Source of the DNA: an uncultured Gammaproteobacteria bacterium
GTDB taxonomy: Bacteria > Pseudomonadota > Gammaproteobacteria > Pseudomonadales > Azotimanducaceae
NCBI GenBank assembly: GCA_913051785.1
Contig: CAJXCK010000015.1
Location: forward strand, 1-33,961
Direction of reading: 5' to 3'
Length of the DNA stretch: 33,961 nt
Program-made: the position numbers and the translations under genes
Shown here: piece after piece, positions 1 to 7,912 of the stretch
How the letters are laid out: every line of letters begins with the position of its first letter
Position numbering within the stretch: the stretch's first letter is position 1
The notes under the pieces: generated by a model
The model's input: the letters and a program-made list of their open reading frames with translations, nothing else
What the model was told of the DNA's origin: nothing
The model's database searches: none

Positions 1-669
1 TCGGTTGCATGGTCTTCTTACCTAGTCGATGGTGATTTGGGACATGAAATTGATGCCAGAGAGATGCCAGAAGATTGGGAGTTCGGATACTTTGCCCGCT
101 ATACAAAGTTTCCTTTTGATCCGGATAAGCCTGAACCTACCGGTGAAATGTTCCAGGCCAATCCAGTCCTTCGAGACTGGGCATATGACTTGACCAAAGA
201 CATGCAGCTGCCAGATTACGAGAGCTTAAAAGAAGAACGAAGTCTTTATCTAAATCATCCGGAGGCGCAGAAACCCCCCTTCGTTCTAAAAGGCGGACAC
301 ATAGCGGCAATGACCTTCTGGCATGGCGAACTGTTGAACGAATGGGCCAACCAATGGGTCAGCTATTGGTCTAATGGGGAAACGGATTTTGTTACGTCAG
401 CGATGGAGGACACGGGGACGTTTCAAGCAATGGTCTATTTAGACAATATTGGTAAAGCGGATAGCGACCGTATGCTCGTCTTGCGCGGTGGAAGCAATTA
501 CACAATGCAGCCTCCGGGACTCACCGCTGCCGAGAATCTATTGAAGGAAAATGATGGGTATGCTGGTCTCGACGCTTCATTGGAATCACTGTATATAGTT
601 GGCTCGAAGGTGGTTAGTGAACTGCTCGACAACTGGGGAACATACAAAGATAAAATACCAGGGTCTTAG
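1..669 (+). CDS. Purine nucleoside permease family protein (NUP), C-terminal part, 5' truncated by window edge
   Basis: The open frame runs from base 1 (first residues SVAWSSYLVDGDLGHEID) to the TAG at 667-669. An internal ATG at 37 is not a plausible start, because conserved sequence continues upstream of it. The segments DGDLGHEIDAREMP, MTFWHGELLNEWAN, AMEDTGT and LRGGSNYTMQPPG match the purine nucleoside permease family (NUP, PF06516) as I know it. The founding member is a Candida permease for adenosine and guanosine. Bacterial members resemble nucleoside phosphorylases in fold, so a nucleoside-binding or cleaving role in the envelope is equally possible. About 223 residues are present, so the N-terminus and any signal peptide lie outside. 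The next gene, an exported adenosine deaminase, starts 16 bases later and is probably co-transcribed, which supports nucleoside handling. The family call is confident; the biochemical role is uncertain. Confidence 0.82.
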   Translation, partial: SVAWSSYLVDGDLGHEIDAREMPEDWEFGYFARYTKFPFDPDKPEPTGEMFQANPVLRDWAYDLTKDMQLPDYESLKEERSLYLNHPEAQKPPFVLKGGHIAAMTFWHGELLNEWANQWVSYWSNGETDFVTSAMEDTGTFQAMVYLDNIGKADSDRMLVLRGGSNYTMQPPGLTAAENLLKENDGYAGLDASLESLYIVGSKVVSELLDNWGTYKDKIPGS

Positions 670-685
670 TATTTTGGGAGTCAGA

Positions 686-2191
686 ATGTACTTGCTGGCT
701 TGTCTCTCCGCTCTTTTTGTCCCAGTTATGGGAGACGAAAAAGAAGCAGGTTTGCATTTTGAGTCGATCAAAGATCGCCCCCTCAAACTCCGGCATTTTC
801 TCGCTACGATGCCCAAAGGTGGCGACCTTCATAGCCATTTGAGCGGCGCTATTTACGCCGAATCGTATCTTGCCTGGGCCGCCGAGGATGATAAGTGCAT
901 AAACTTATCCAACCTTGCATTGACGCCTGGTCCCTGCGATGCAAGTGAAGACTTGAAGCCAGTAAAGGATTTCTACCCAGGCGGACCGCAAGACGTGGAT
1001 GATTTGCTGGTCAGAGTTGTTGATGCTTTATCTGTAAGAGACTACAACCTGAGAGGCTTGTCAGGCCATCAACAGTTTTTTTCCACCTTTTCTCGGTTCT
1101 ATCAGGCTAGCGCTGGCAGGCTGGGAGATATGCTTGCGGAGGTAACAGGTCGTGCGGCTCAACAAAATATAGGGTATTTAGAGCTGATGCACAGTCCTGG
1201 AATGATTGCTGCCTCTGTTGAGGCGGAGCGTGAATCTGATATCACTAAGCCATACGGTGAAAGAGTTAGCCACTCGGCGCTCAGATTGATTGCCGAGAAA
1301 GCGATGTTGGAAATCGATGAGATGGAGAAGGGCAGGTCTTTATTGCAGAGTTGTCAGATCAGAAATGAGGCGAAAACAGGATGCAGGGTCACCGTCAGAT
1401 ATCTCGCGCAAGTAATACGAACTTGGAAGCCGGAGCAGGTATATGCGCAGACATTGTTAGCCTTCATGTTGATGGAAATGGATGAGAGAGTTGTAGGTTT
1501 AAACTTTGTGGCGCCTGAGGATCACCCGGTCTCATTAAGGGATTATTCGACTCACATGAAATTTATCCAAGAACTCTCAGCAGAATTTAAAGATTCAAAT
1601 CAGAACATAGCACTTCATGCGGGAGAACTAACCTTGGGTCTGGTGCCACCGGAATATTTGGGTTGGCATATTCGAGACGCAATTGAAATCGCGGGAGCGA
1701 AAAGAATTGGTCACGGGATCGACATAAGCTACGACCCACAGATGTTCGCGACATTAGCAAAGATGCGCCAAAGCGATGTTGCGGTAGAGATTAATCTAAC
1801 GAGTAACGAGGTAATTCTTGGCGTTTCTGGAGAAAATCACCCGATTAGCATTTATCTGGAGGAGGATGTACCTATAACCATCTCTACGGATGATGAAGGG
1901 GTTTCAAGGATTGACTTGACCAATGAATATCTAAGGGCCGTTCGGACCTATGATTTGGATTATAAGACAGTTAAAGGCATTTCCCGTAATGCCCTGCAGT
2001 ACAGCTTTTTGGATGGAGCGGCTTTGTTCCAAAACCCAAAAAACGGGGTCCTAGCCACTGCCTGCTCTGCAGGGTTACCTGAAGATCTAAGTGAGGCCTC
2101 ACCCTGTGCTGCCTTCATTTCCAACAATGAAAAAGCCACAAAGCAGTGGGAGCTGGAAAAAAGTTTCGATGCTTTCGAAGACCCTTTCTAG
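686..2191 (+). CDS. Exported adenosine deaminase-like metal-dependent deaminase
   Basis: This 501-residue protein probably deaminates adenosine or a related aminopurine nucleoside outside the cytoplasm. The start chosen is ATG 686, preceded by GGGAG at 676-680; an earlier in-frame ATG at 599 would overlap the upstream gene and bury the signal peptide. Residues 1-16 (MYLLACLSALFVPVMG) form a short signal sequence. The adenosine deaminase metal and catalytic motifs appear in order: DLHSHLSGA with H49 and H51, LHAGEL with H311 and E314, RIGHG with H343, EINLTSN near 369-375, and STDDEG with D402 and D403. The length exceeds the roughly 340 residues of cytosolic Add and is closer to the secreted ADGF/ADA2-like group. 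The usual SLNTDDP or SxDDP is replaced by TDDEG, a mild deviation. It follows the NUP-family gene by 16 bases, and its stop overlaps the convergent molybdenum hydroxylase gene by four bases. Confidence 0.85.
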   Translation: MYLLACLSALFVPVMGDEKEAGLHFESIKDRPLKLRHFLATMPKGGDLHSHLSGAIYAESYLAWAAEDDKCINLSNLALTPGPCDASEDLKPVKDFYPGGPQDVDDLLVRVVDALSVRDYNLRGLSGHQQFFSTFSRFYQASAGRLGDMLAEVTGRAAQQNIGYLELMHSPGMIAASVEAERESDITKPYGERVSHSALRLIAEKAMLEIDEMEKGRSLLQSCQIRNEAKTGCRVTVRYLAQVIRTWKPEQVYAQTLLAFMLMEMDERVVGLNFVAPEDHPVSLRDYSTHMKFIQELSAEFKDSNQNIALHAGELTLGLVPPEYLGWHIRDAIEIAGAKRIGHGIDISYDPQMFATLAKMRQSDVAVEINLTSNEVILGVSGENHPISIYLEEDVPITISTDDEGVSRIDLTNEYLRAVRTYDLDYKTVKGISRNALQYSFLDGAALFQNPKNGVLATACSAGLPEDLSEASPCAAFISNNEKATKQWELEKSFDAFEDPF

Positions 2192-4401
2192 ACCCGATAG
2201 CCCAACTCGTTGAGAGGCATTTTTCTGACTCGAGACCCAGTTGCTGCAAAGATCGCGTTAGCGACCGCAGGAGCTAGAGGCGGCAGTGCCGGTTCGCCTA
2301 AACCAGTAGGATCGTAGTCGCTCTGGATAAAATGAACGTCTATCTCGGGCGCAGAATTTATCCTTAGCACTGGGTATTGATCGAGATTGGTCTCTTGGAT
2401 CCGGCCGTTTTCCATCGTAATTTTCTGTCCTATCATGGTGCTTAGACCATCCATTATCGAGCCTTCGACTTGGTTGAGTGCGCCACTCATGTTAATGATG
2501 GGGCCTACGTCTACTGCCGCAGTTATTTTATGGACGGTGACCTCTTGGTTTTTACTAATGCTGACATCTGCGACCTCAGCGACGTGCGCCGCGTGGCAGA
2601 AATAGAATGCGAGGCCTAACCCCCGACCTTGGTCTAACGGTCTTTTTGATAGACCACTTTCTTTGGCTACACGATTTAAAACGCCGATGGCTCTCTCGGT
2701 ATTCAACGCATTGACTTGTCCTGGCGCTAGCCAGCGAGGTTCGCCGAGTATTTCTAATAAGAACTCTAGGTGATCGCGGCCTGCTTTGCTGGCGAGTTCA
2801 TGAATGAAGCTCTGTGAAACAAAGGCATGCGTATTCGAGTAGGGCGCTCGCCAAGCTCCTGTCGGTGTATCAAGGCGAAAGGTCGACAAAGACGCTCTTA
2901 CGTTTTCTATACTGTTAAAGGGAAACGCGCTAGGCCAGGGACCAGTTAAAAAGCCTGGCTTACCCGGATAATCAGCTCGTATCAGATGTTCATCCCAACC
3001 GACCAATTTTCCTTCTGGATCGAGAACACCGCGGATCTTATTGAAGCCGCCTTCTCGAAAGAAGTCACCTTTCATACTATCTTCTCTAGACCACGTCAGC
3101 TTTACGGGTTTCCCAGATCGTTTTGAAAGTTCTATTGCCTCGGAGACATAGTCGTTTGTATTTCTTCGACCAAAACTTCCTCCCATTCTTTTAATATGGA
3201 TGGTCAGTTGGTCTTTCTTCAGCCCATAGAAACTCTCTGCAAACTGCTGGAATCGAGGACCGTTTTGGGTCGGTAACCAGATCTCTAAATGGTCTTTATC
3301 AGCGCTTTCGCCTTTAGTAAAATGGGCTGTGCAATTCATTGGCTCCAGACAGAGATGGGAGACATAAGGATATTCGTAGAAGCTTTCTAAAACGGTGTTT
3401 TCCGAATTTCCGATAGACGATTCGATGTCACCGATATTGATTTTGTCTTCTGAATCTTCTTTCTTAACTGTCTGCGCGAAGCTCTCAAAGTCAGACCAAC
3501 TTGCCTTGGATGCAAGAGATTCATCCCAGACAACCTCCAGTTTTTCTCTGGCCTTGAAAACGGACCAAGTACTGGTACCGACGATCCCCACCCCGTCCAT
3601 TAATTCGTTGGGCTTTCCGTTCCCTTTCACGATGTAAGCATCAACTACTCCTGGTAGTTCCTTTACCGCATCGATATTGGCACTAACTATTTTTCCTCCC
3701 ACCGCATCGCATTTTTCGTAGCAACCGAACAACATCTCAGGAACTTTAGTATCAATGCCGTAATCCCCAACACCTGTGACGATTTCTAAAGAATCGACCT
3801 GGCTCTTTGAAGTCCCCAGTATCCGGTAGTCCTCTCGGGCCTTGAAAACCAGGGAGTCTTTCTCCGGTATCGGTTGCCGCTGAGCAAGGCCGGCAAGTTG
3901 GGCAAAAGAAAAAGATTTGTTAGTCCTTCTGTGTCGAATCTGGCTCTCGGCTGCTTCTAGTTCAGATTTTGGTACTTCCATTATCAAAGCGCCTGCGCCG
4001 AGAAGCATTTCGCGCGCGGTTGCTCCCATCTCCCGCATGAGGTTCCAGTTTCGGTACAATGTATATGACCCTCCGGTTGATTGGCGACCGTACTTTTCGG
4101 TATCCACCTCCGGAGTTTGTTCTACGATGACGTCGGACCACTTTGCTCCCAACTCCTCGGCCACGATCATTGGCAGGGAAGTCTTTATACCCTGACCCAT
4201 CTCCGGTGAGCCTGAGTAGATTAGTATCTTCCCGTCCTCCCGAATTTGAATAAATGCGTTTAGCTCAGAAGATTCAACAAGGGGTTGCCCGTCTTTGGCA
4301 ATAGATGGAATCGAGTACGCTAGAATTAAGCCTCCACCGGCAATACCGGTCTTTTTAAAGAATGCTCTTCTGGATATTTTTTTTAATGTGAAATTACTCA
4401 T
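2188..4401 (-). CDS. Molybdenum hydroxylase large subunit, isoquinoline 1-oxidoreductase beta-like, TAT exported
   Basis: This is a 737-residue molybdopterin-binding subunit of the xanthine oxidase superfamily. The N-terminus carries a twin-arginine signal, SRRAFFKK at residues 10-17, followed by a hydrophobic stretch, so the enzyme should act in the periplasm. Visible cofactor motifs are EMGQG near residue 65, [10 protein letters not shown] in the centre, GAWRAPYSN and the C-terminal [13 protein letters not shown], whose glutamate is the general base in the family. The layout (TAT signal, short first molybdopterin domain, separate 2Fe-2S partner) is that of IorB or periplasmic aldehyde oxidase-type enzymes rather than cytoplasmic XdhB. 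Its start overlaps the stop of the iron-sulphur subunit by four bases, so the two are translationally coupled. The substrate is unknown. The setting suggests a purine base or its aldehyde or heterocyclic analogue. No cytochrome electron acceptor is encoded beside it. Confidence 0.87.
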   Translation of the reverse strand: MSNFTLKKISRRAFFKKTGIAGGGLILAYSIPSIAKDGQPLVESSELNAFIQIREDGKILIYSGSPEMGQGIKTSLPMIVAEELGAKWSDVIVEQTPEVDTEKYGRQSTGGSYTLYRNWNLMREMGATAREMLLGAGALIMEVPKSELEAAESQIRHRRTNKSFSFAQLAGLAQRQPIPEKDSLVFKAREDYRILGTSKSQVDSLEIVTGVGDYGIDTKVPEMLFGCYEKCDAVGGKIVSANIDAVKELPGVVDAYIVKGNGKPNELMDGVGIVGTSTWSVFKAREKLEVVWDESLASKASWSDFESFAQTVKKEDSEDKINIGDIESSIGNSENTVLESFYEYPYVSHLCLEPMNCTAHFTKGESADKDHLEIWLPTQNGPRFQQFAESFYGLKKDQLTIHIKRMGGSFGRRNTNDYVSEAIELSKRSGKPVKLTWSREDSMKGDFFREGGFNKIRGVLDPEGKLVGWDEHLIRADYPGKPGFLTGPWPSAFPFNSIENVRASLSTFRLDTPTGAWRAPYSNTHAFVSQSFIHELASKAGRDHLEFLLEILGEPRWLAPGQVNALNTERAIGVLNRVAKESGLSKRPLDQGRGLGLAFYFCHAAHVAEVADVSISKNQEVTVHKITAAVDVGPIINMSGALNQVEGSIMDGLSTMIGQKITMENGRIQETNLDQYPVLRINSAPEIDVHFIQSDYDPTGLGEPALPPLAPAVANAIFAATGSRVRKMPLNELGYRV

Positions 4402-4886
4402 GCTTCCCTCGCTAGTTGGTCAATGGAAGTAGCTTTGGCGGCTGAGTGAATGGCTTTTCTTATTCGAATATAGGTACCGCATCGACAGTAGTTTCCGGCC
4501 ATCGCGGAATCGATGTCTTCGTCGGTTGGATCTGAATTTTTCTCGAGAAGGGCAACCGCCGACATGATTTGTCCTGCCTGACAATAGCCGCACTGTGCTA
4601 CGTCCTCGCTTATCCAGGCTTCTTGGACCTTGTGTAAGCTCTTTTTTGTAGCTAGACCCTCGATCGTAGCTATGTTTTGGCCTGCGGCATCTGCCACCGG
4701 TAAAAGACAACTGCGCATAGGTTCGCCATTTAGATGAATTGTGCAAGCGCCGCATTGTCCGATGCCGCAACCGAATTTGCTGCCAGTGAGGCCGAGCAGG
4801 TCGCGTAGCACCCAGAGAAGGGGCATTTCGGCTTCTGCTTCCACAGTTTGTTTGGATCCATTTACTGAAAAAGAATATTTTGGCAT
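4398..4886 (-). CDS. 2Fe-2S subunit of molybdenum hydroxylase, isoquinoline 1-oxidoreductase alpha-like
   Basis: This 162-residue protein carries the two [2Fe-2S] clusters that pass electrons from the molybdenum site. The N-terminal plant-ferredoxin-type cluster has [16 protein letters not shown] followed by SCLLP. The C-terminal helical cluster has QCGYCQAGQ and NYCRCGTY. The length is typical of stand-alone small subunits such as IorA. A GAGGG sequence lies nine bases upstream of the ATG, and 144 bases separate it from the FAD monooxygenase gene upstream on the same strand, so it could share that transcript or have its own promoter. It has no signal peptide of its own, so it would have to be co-exported with the TAT-tagged large subunit, as known for this family. 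Confidence 0.9.
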   Translation of the reverse strand: MPKYSFSVNGSKQTVEAEAEMPLLWVLRDLLGLTGSKFGCGIGQCGACTIHLNGEPMRSCLLPVADAAGQNIATIEGLATKKSLHKVQEAWISEDVAQCGYCQAGQIMSAVALLEKNSDPTDEDIDSAMAGNYCRCGTYIRIRKAIHSAAKATSIDQLAREA

Positions 4887-5030
4887 TTAGTTAGACCCTC
4901 AATCGTTAGCAGGACGACTCTTCCTCTCAAGCATAATTGGTCTTTATTAACGACGACCCGATTGCGTACCACCAGAGCAGAAGTGTTTCTAGATGATAAA
5001 TGAGTTTCTTACTAGAGAGAAAGACTTAAC

Positions 5031-6584
5031 TCAGCAGGAATTCGTTAGACACAAAGTTTGTCCTAGTTCCTGAATAAGCTGATTGGGGCAAATTTCATTG
5101 GTGCTGTGACCATAAACATATCGGTCCGGCCGCGCCAACAAACACTTTGCGTGTTCCAAACATCTGTCAAAACGGCCCTCGAGAAGTTCAAAGTCGCCTA
5201 TATTTAACAGCTGGATGTTCAACCTTTCGATTATTTCTAAGCTCTTGCTATCGAAGTTGAGCGGTTGACTCATCAGAATGGCGAACCTGTTTCCGATCAG
5301 GTCGTCTAATCTGCATTGCTCACCGCTTTTTGTTCTTACTGTCGGTTGATTCATTAAGTAACCCGTTGAACCATCGTCGCTGACTTGATCCATGCGTAGA
5401 AGTCCTGACCTGAGGGGAGGTATATGTCGCCCTTGGCCGTATCCCGCGGACTTCTGTTTTTTTGGCTCAGCAGGAGGCGAGTCGCCGACTCTTTTGGCTG
5501 CATCGGTTGCTGCGATGTGCTCCATAAGATTACCAAAGGTGACCGACCACTCTACAAGATCCTCCGCATGAGGAAGTCGCTCCTTCTCGTAAGTGTCGAG
5601 CAACGACTCTTTTGCCTCTCCACTGATCACCAGGTTCAATTTCCACGTAAGATTCAAGACGTCTCGTAATCCCGTGTTCATGCCTTGACCTATGAATGGT
5701 GGCATTTGATGCGCCGCGTCACCGGCAAGGAATATCTTGCCCACCCGCCAAATCTTCGCGACGGCGGCGTGAAATTGGTAAACGGCCTTACGTCGGATCT
5801 GGTAACTGTTCCTCGGTGTCCATGTGCTCAATAGCCTATGAATAGCCTCGTCCTGCAGGATATCTTCTGCTTTCTCCCCAGGATTGAGCCGAAATTCCCA
5901 GCGTCGAAAAGGATCTTTTGTTGCAACGAAGGTGTGAAGTCGATCTGGGTCGCATACTTGCAGCACGTCATTCGGCAAGGTGCTTTTTGAGTTTATCTCT
6001 GCATCCACAACCAACCATTCGTGATCATAACCGAGGTCTTGCCACGAAATTTCTAATGCCTTGCGCGTAGGACTGTTGGCACCATCACAAGCGATCACGT
6101 ATTGACTGAGAACCTCTCTTTTCTTGCTTTGTAGACGAACTCCATTTCCATTCTGCGAACAGTCTTTGATTTCTTCTCCAAAGAATATATCTATGTTCTG
6201 GTATGTCTGAGCCGTGTCTCTAAAATATTGATCTAGCTCTGGTTGATAGAACTGCGAATTATGCGGCCAACCGTTTGGTCCATCGGCTAGCAGCCTAGTA
6301 CCAAATAACCAATTGCGTTTGGCATCTGCGAACCCTGCGCGATCATCGGGCCTTATCGGTTGCAAGATTTTCGCTAGCTCGTCTCCTTTGCCTATACCTT
6401 GGAAGGCCCGGACAATCTCGCCATCGATTGAGACTGCGCGAGGTAATGGATAGATATCCTTATTTTTCTCGAAGATCGCTACCTTTATACCCGCGTTAGC
6501 TAGATGAATCGCAGCGCATGCACCCGTTGGGCCCATACCGATGATAGCAACGTCGTATCGGTGGGCATCTAAATCCCTATTCAT
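5031..6584 (-). CDS. FAD-dependent aromatic-ring monooxygenase, MhpA-like
   Basis: This 517-residue flavoprotein belongs to the class A hydroxylases, which use NAD(P)H and O2 to hydroxylate aromatic or heteroaromatic rings. It shows GMGPTG at 16-21 for the ADP of FAD, CDG at 166-168, and the second FAD motif GDAAHQMPP at 288-296. The N-terminal PLPRAVSIDGE resembles 3-(3-hydroxyphenyl)propionate hydroxylase MhpA. The C-terminal 100 residues, ending near LLARPDRYVYGH, match the thioredoxin-like domain of that subgroup. No phenylpropionate pathway gene lies nearby. It begins nine bases after apt, within a purine locus, so a purine-ring substrate is plausible. The flavin urate hydroxylase HpxO is a distant precedent, but HpxO is shorter (near 385 residues) and lacks this C-terminal domain. 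The family is sure; the substrate is unknown. Confidence 0.83.
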   Translation of the reverse strand: MNRDLDAHRYDVAIIGMGPTGACAAIHLANAGIKVAIFEKNKDIYPLPRAVSIDGEIVRAFQGIGKGDELAKILQPIRPDDRAGFADAKRNWLFGTRLLADGPNGWPHNSQFYQPELDQYFRDTAQTYQNIDIFFGEEIKDCSQNGNGVRLQSKKREVLSQYVIACDGANSPTRKALEISWQDLGYDHEWLVVDAEINSKSTLPNDVLQVCDPDRLHTFVATKDPFRRWEFRLNPGEKAEDILQDEAIHRLLSTWTPRNSYQIRRKAVYQFHAAVAKIWRVGKIFLAGDAAHQMPPFIGQGMNTGLRDVLNLTWKLNLVISGEAKESLLDTYEKERLPHAEDLVEWSVTFGNLMEHIAATDAAKRVGDSPPAEPKKQKSAGYGQGRHIPPLRSGLLRMDQVSDDGSTGYLMNQPTVRTKSGEQCRLDDLIGNRFAILMSQPLNFDSKSLEIIERLNIQLLNIGDFELLEGRFDRCLEHAKCLLARPDRYVYGHSTNEICPNQLIQELGQTLCLTNSC

Positions 6585-6593
6585 AAGATTCCG

Positions 6594-7142
6594 TCAAACG
6601 ATTGAGTGGAAAAGAGCCTGGTATTTGTAACCCTGAGACACTATCGTTTTTCCGCCATCGCATTCTCCAATGTCTATTACCGCCAAAATTAAGACGTTTT
6701 CGCCGGGCACATCGAAGTTTTTGGAAACGAGATTTGCAGCAGCCAGAGCCGTGCCCCCTGTGGCAACGAGGTCGTCGATTATGACAACTTTGTCGGTTTT
6801 GGATAAAACTGAATCTCGGTGTAACTCAATCGACGTTGACCCATATTCGAGCTCATAGTCTTCAACAAACGTTTGCTTTGGAAGTTTTCCCGGTTTTCGG
6901 GCCAAGAGTAGGGGTAACCCTATTTTATTAGCCGCGACGCTTGCGAAAATGAAACCACGACTTTCAATGCCAATGATTTTAGTGCCAGCAAAGCCCTTTA
7001 TTTTTTCGGCTAGGCCAGAGTAAAGCGTTTCTGATATCTGCGGTGAGCCCAGAAGAGGCGTGATATCCCTAAAAATGATTCCTGGTTCAGGAAAGTCTGG
7101 AATTAAACTAAGGCTTTTCTTGATAGTAATTGGATCGATCAT
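6594..7142 (-). CDS. apt: Adenine phosphoribosyltransferase
   Basis: It converts adenine and PRPP to AMP and pyrophosphate in the cytoplasm. The 182-residue length is normal. Family hallmarks are IPDFPEPGIIFRDITPLL at 14-31, GIESRGFIFA at 58-67, ARKPGKLP at 81-88 with the flexible loop behind it, and the PRPP-binding segment VVIIDDLVATGGTA at 119-132. It is the first gene of a - strand unit with the FAD monooxygenase nine bases downstream. The 99-base region upstream is shared with the divergent DUF952 gene and contains a palindrome (7175-7202) that could regulate both. With adenine salvaged here, and guanine and xanthine degraded by the other operon, the locus handles all purine bases. Confidence 0.95.
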   Translation of the reverse strand: MIDPITIKKSLSLIPDFPEPGIIFRDITPLLGSPQISETLYSGLAEKIKGFAGTKIIGIESRGFIFASVAANKIGLPLLLARKPGKLPKQTFVEDYELEYGSTSIELHRDSVLSKTDKVVIIDDLVATGGTALAAANLVSKNFDVPGENVLILAVIDIGECDGGKTIVSQGYKYQALFHSIV

Positions 7143-7174
7143 TGCTCTTTCTTAGCGTGCCGGCTTCTATATTT

Positions 7175-7202
7175 TTCGTTTCCATGCTCGAACCGAAACG
7201 AA
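7175..7202. promoter_or_regulatory. Inverted repeat in the apt / DUF952 divergent intergenic region
   Basis: Perfect 8-base arms TTCGTTTC (7175-7182) and GAAACGAA (7195-7202) are separated by 12 bases. The right arm overlaps a second small palindrome, AACGA-A-TCGTT (7198-7208). On the - strand a TATAGA-like -10 lies just downstream (about 7166-7171), 23 bases before the apt ATG, so a protein bound here would sit in the apt promoter. It does not match the E. coli PurR box. Operator status is inferred from symmetry and position only. Confidence 0.4.
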
Positions 7203-7241
7203 TCGTTGATTATGGATCGAAGATAACGCAATCTCTTTAGC

Positions 7242-7748
7242 ATGCATCAAACTTACCTTAAATCCTGGTGCTTCGTATTTGTACTTTTAGCGGTTGCGGC
7301 TCAGTCATCTGTGTCTGCTGAAAATATTTCTGCTGCGAAGAAGTATCCGTTCGTTTTTCACCTAGTACAGGCCCAATTATGGGATGAAGCAGTCGATTCC
7401 AATAGCACTTATTTCCCCCCGACCTATCAAAAAGACGGTTTTACTCACGGAACAGCCAATCCAGATAAATTGCTTACTGTCGCAAACCACTTTTATCAGG
7501 GAACTAAGGGGAATTGGTATTGTCTCAGGATGACGACCGAAAGCCTTCAAGCGACAGCAGTAAAGGTTATTTTCGAGTCAACCGCACCAGTTGGTGACCA
7601 TCAGCCAGATTTTGAGGGTTCCGACGACGAGTTGTACCCGCATATTATGGGTGGAATCTCACCGGAGGCCGTTCTAGAGGTTCTCTCGGTCGAAAGGAAT
7701 CAGAGTGGTGAATTTCTTCTGATAAATGGACTCGGCCAGCTTGAGTGA
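7242..7748 (+). CDS. Exported DUF952-domain protein
   Basis: This 168-residue protein begins with a signal peptide (hydrophobic stretch at about 9-22, likely cleavage near SVSA). It then carries a DUF952 domain (PF06108) recognisable by FHLVQAQLWDEA, the GFTHGTA segment (usually GFIHCS in the family), the ANHFYQG segment, and the late HIMGGISPEAVLEV (usually HLYGPLxxxAV). DUF952 proteins have no established biochemical role that I know of, and most are cytosolic proteins of around 110 residues, so an exported member is unusual. I recall the domain being grouped with the ADP-ribosyltransferase fold. It is divergent from apt across a possible operator and lies 164 bases ahead of the dioxygenase gene. 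No clear Shine-Dalgarno is visible, so the start rests on the signal peptide. Confidence 0.72.
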   Translation: MHQTYLKSWCFVFVLLAVAAQSSVSAENISAAKKYPFVFHLVQAQLWDEAVDSNSTYFPPTYQKDGFTHGTANPDKLLTVANHFYQGTKGNWYCLRMTTESLQATAVKVIFESTAPVGDHQPDFEGSDDELYPHIMGGISPEAVLEVLSVERNQSGEFLLINGLGQLE

Positions 7749-7912
7749 ATGGGTCAGTGCGCCTGCTTTTGTATTTACCAAGTCATTCAAAATCCGAGCG
7801 CTATCTGGGTTGGAGAATTGATAGCTCTCTTCACAGATTCTTATTCCAATTTTGACGGATAGCCAAAAAAAGTACTGGATTGTGAGAGTGAATCCCAACA
7901 AAAAGGCTGAGC

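Noticed and set aside
37-39. ATG at 37 as the true start of the first gene
   Set aside because: Conserved family residues continue upstream to base 1, so the gene is truncated by the window edge.
599-688. Upstream in-frame ATG extending the adenosine deaminase by 29 residues
   Set aside because: The extension overlaps the NUP-family gene and would place the signal peptide internally. ATG 686 has GGGAG at a proper distance.
5031-6584. Calling the flavin hydroxylase MhpA (phenylpropionate hydroxylase)
   Set aside because: Sequence similarity is family-level only, and no other gene of that pathway is present, so a specific symbol would mislead.
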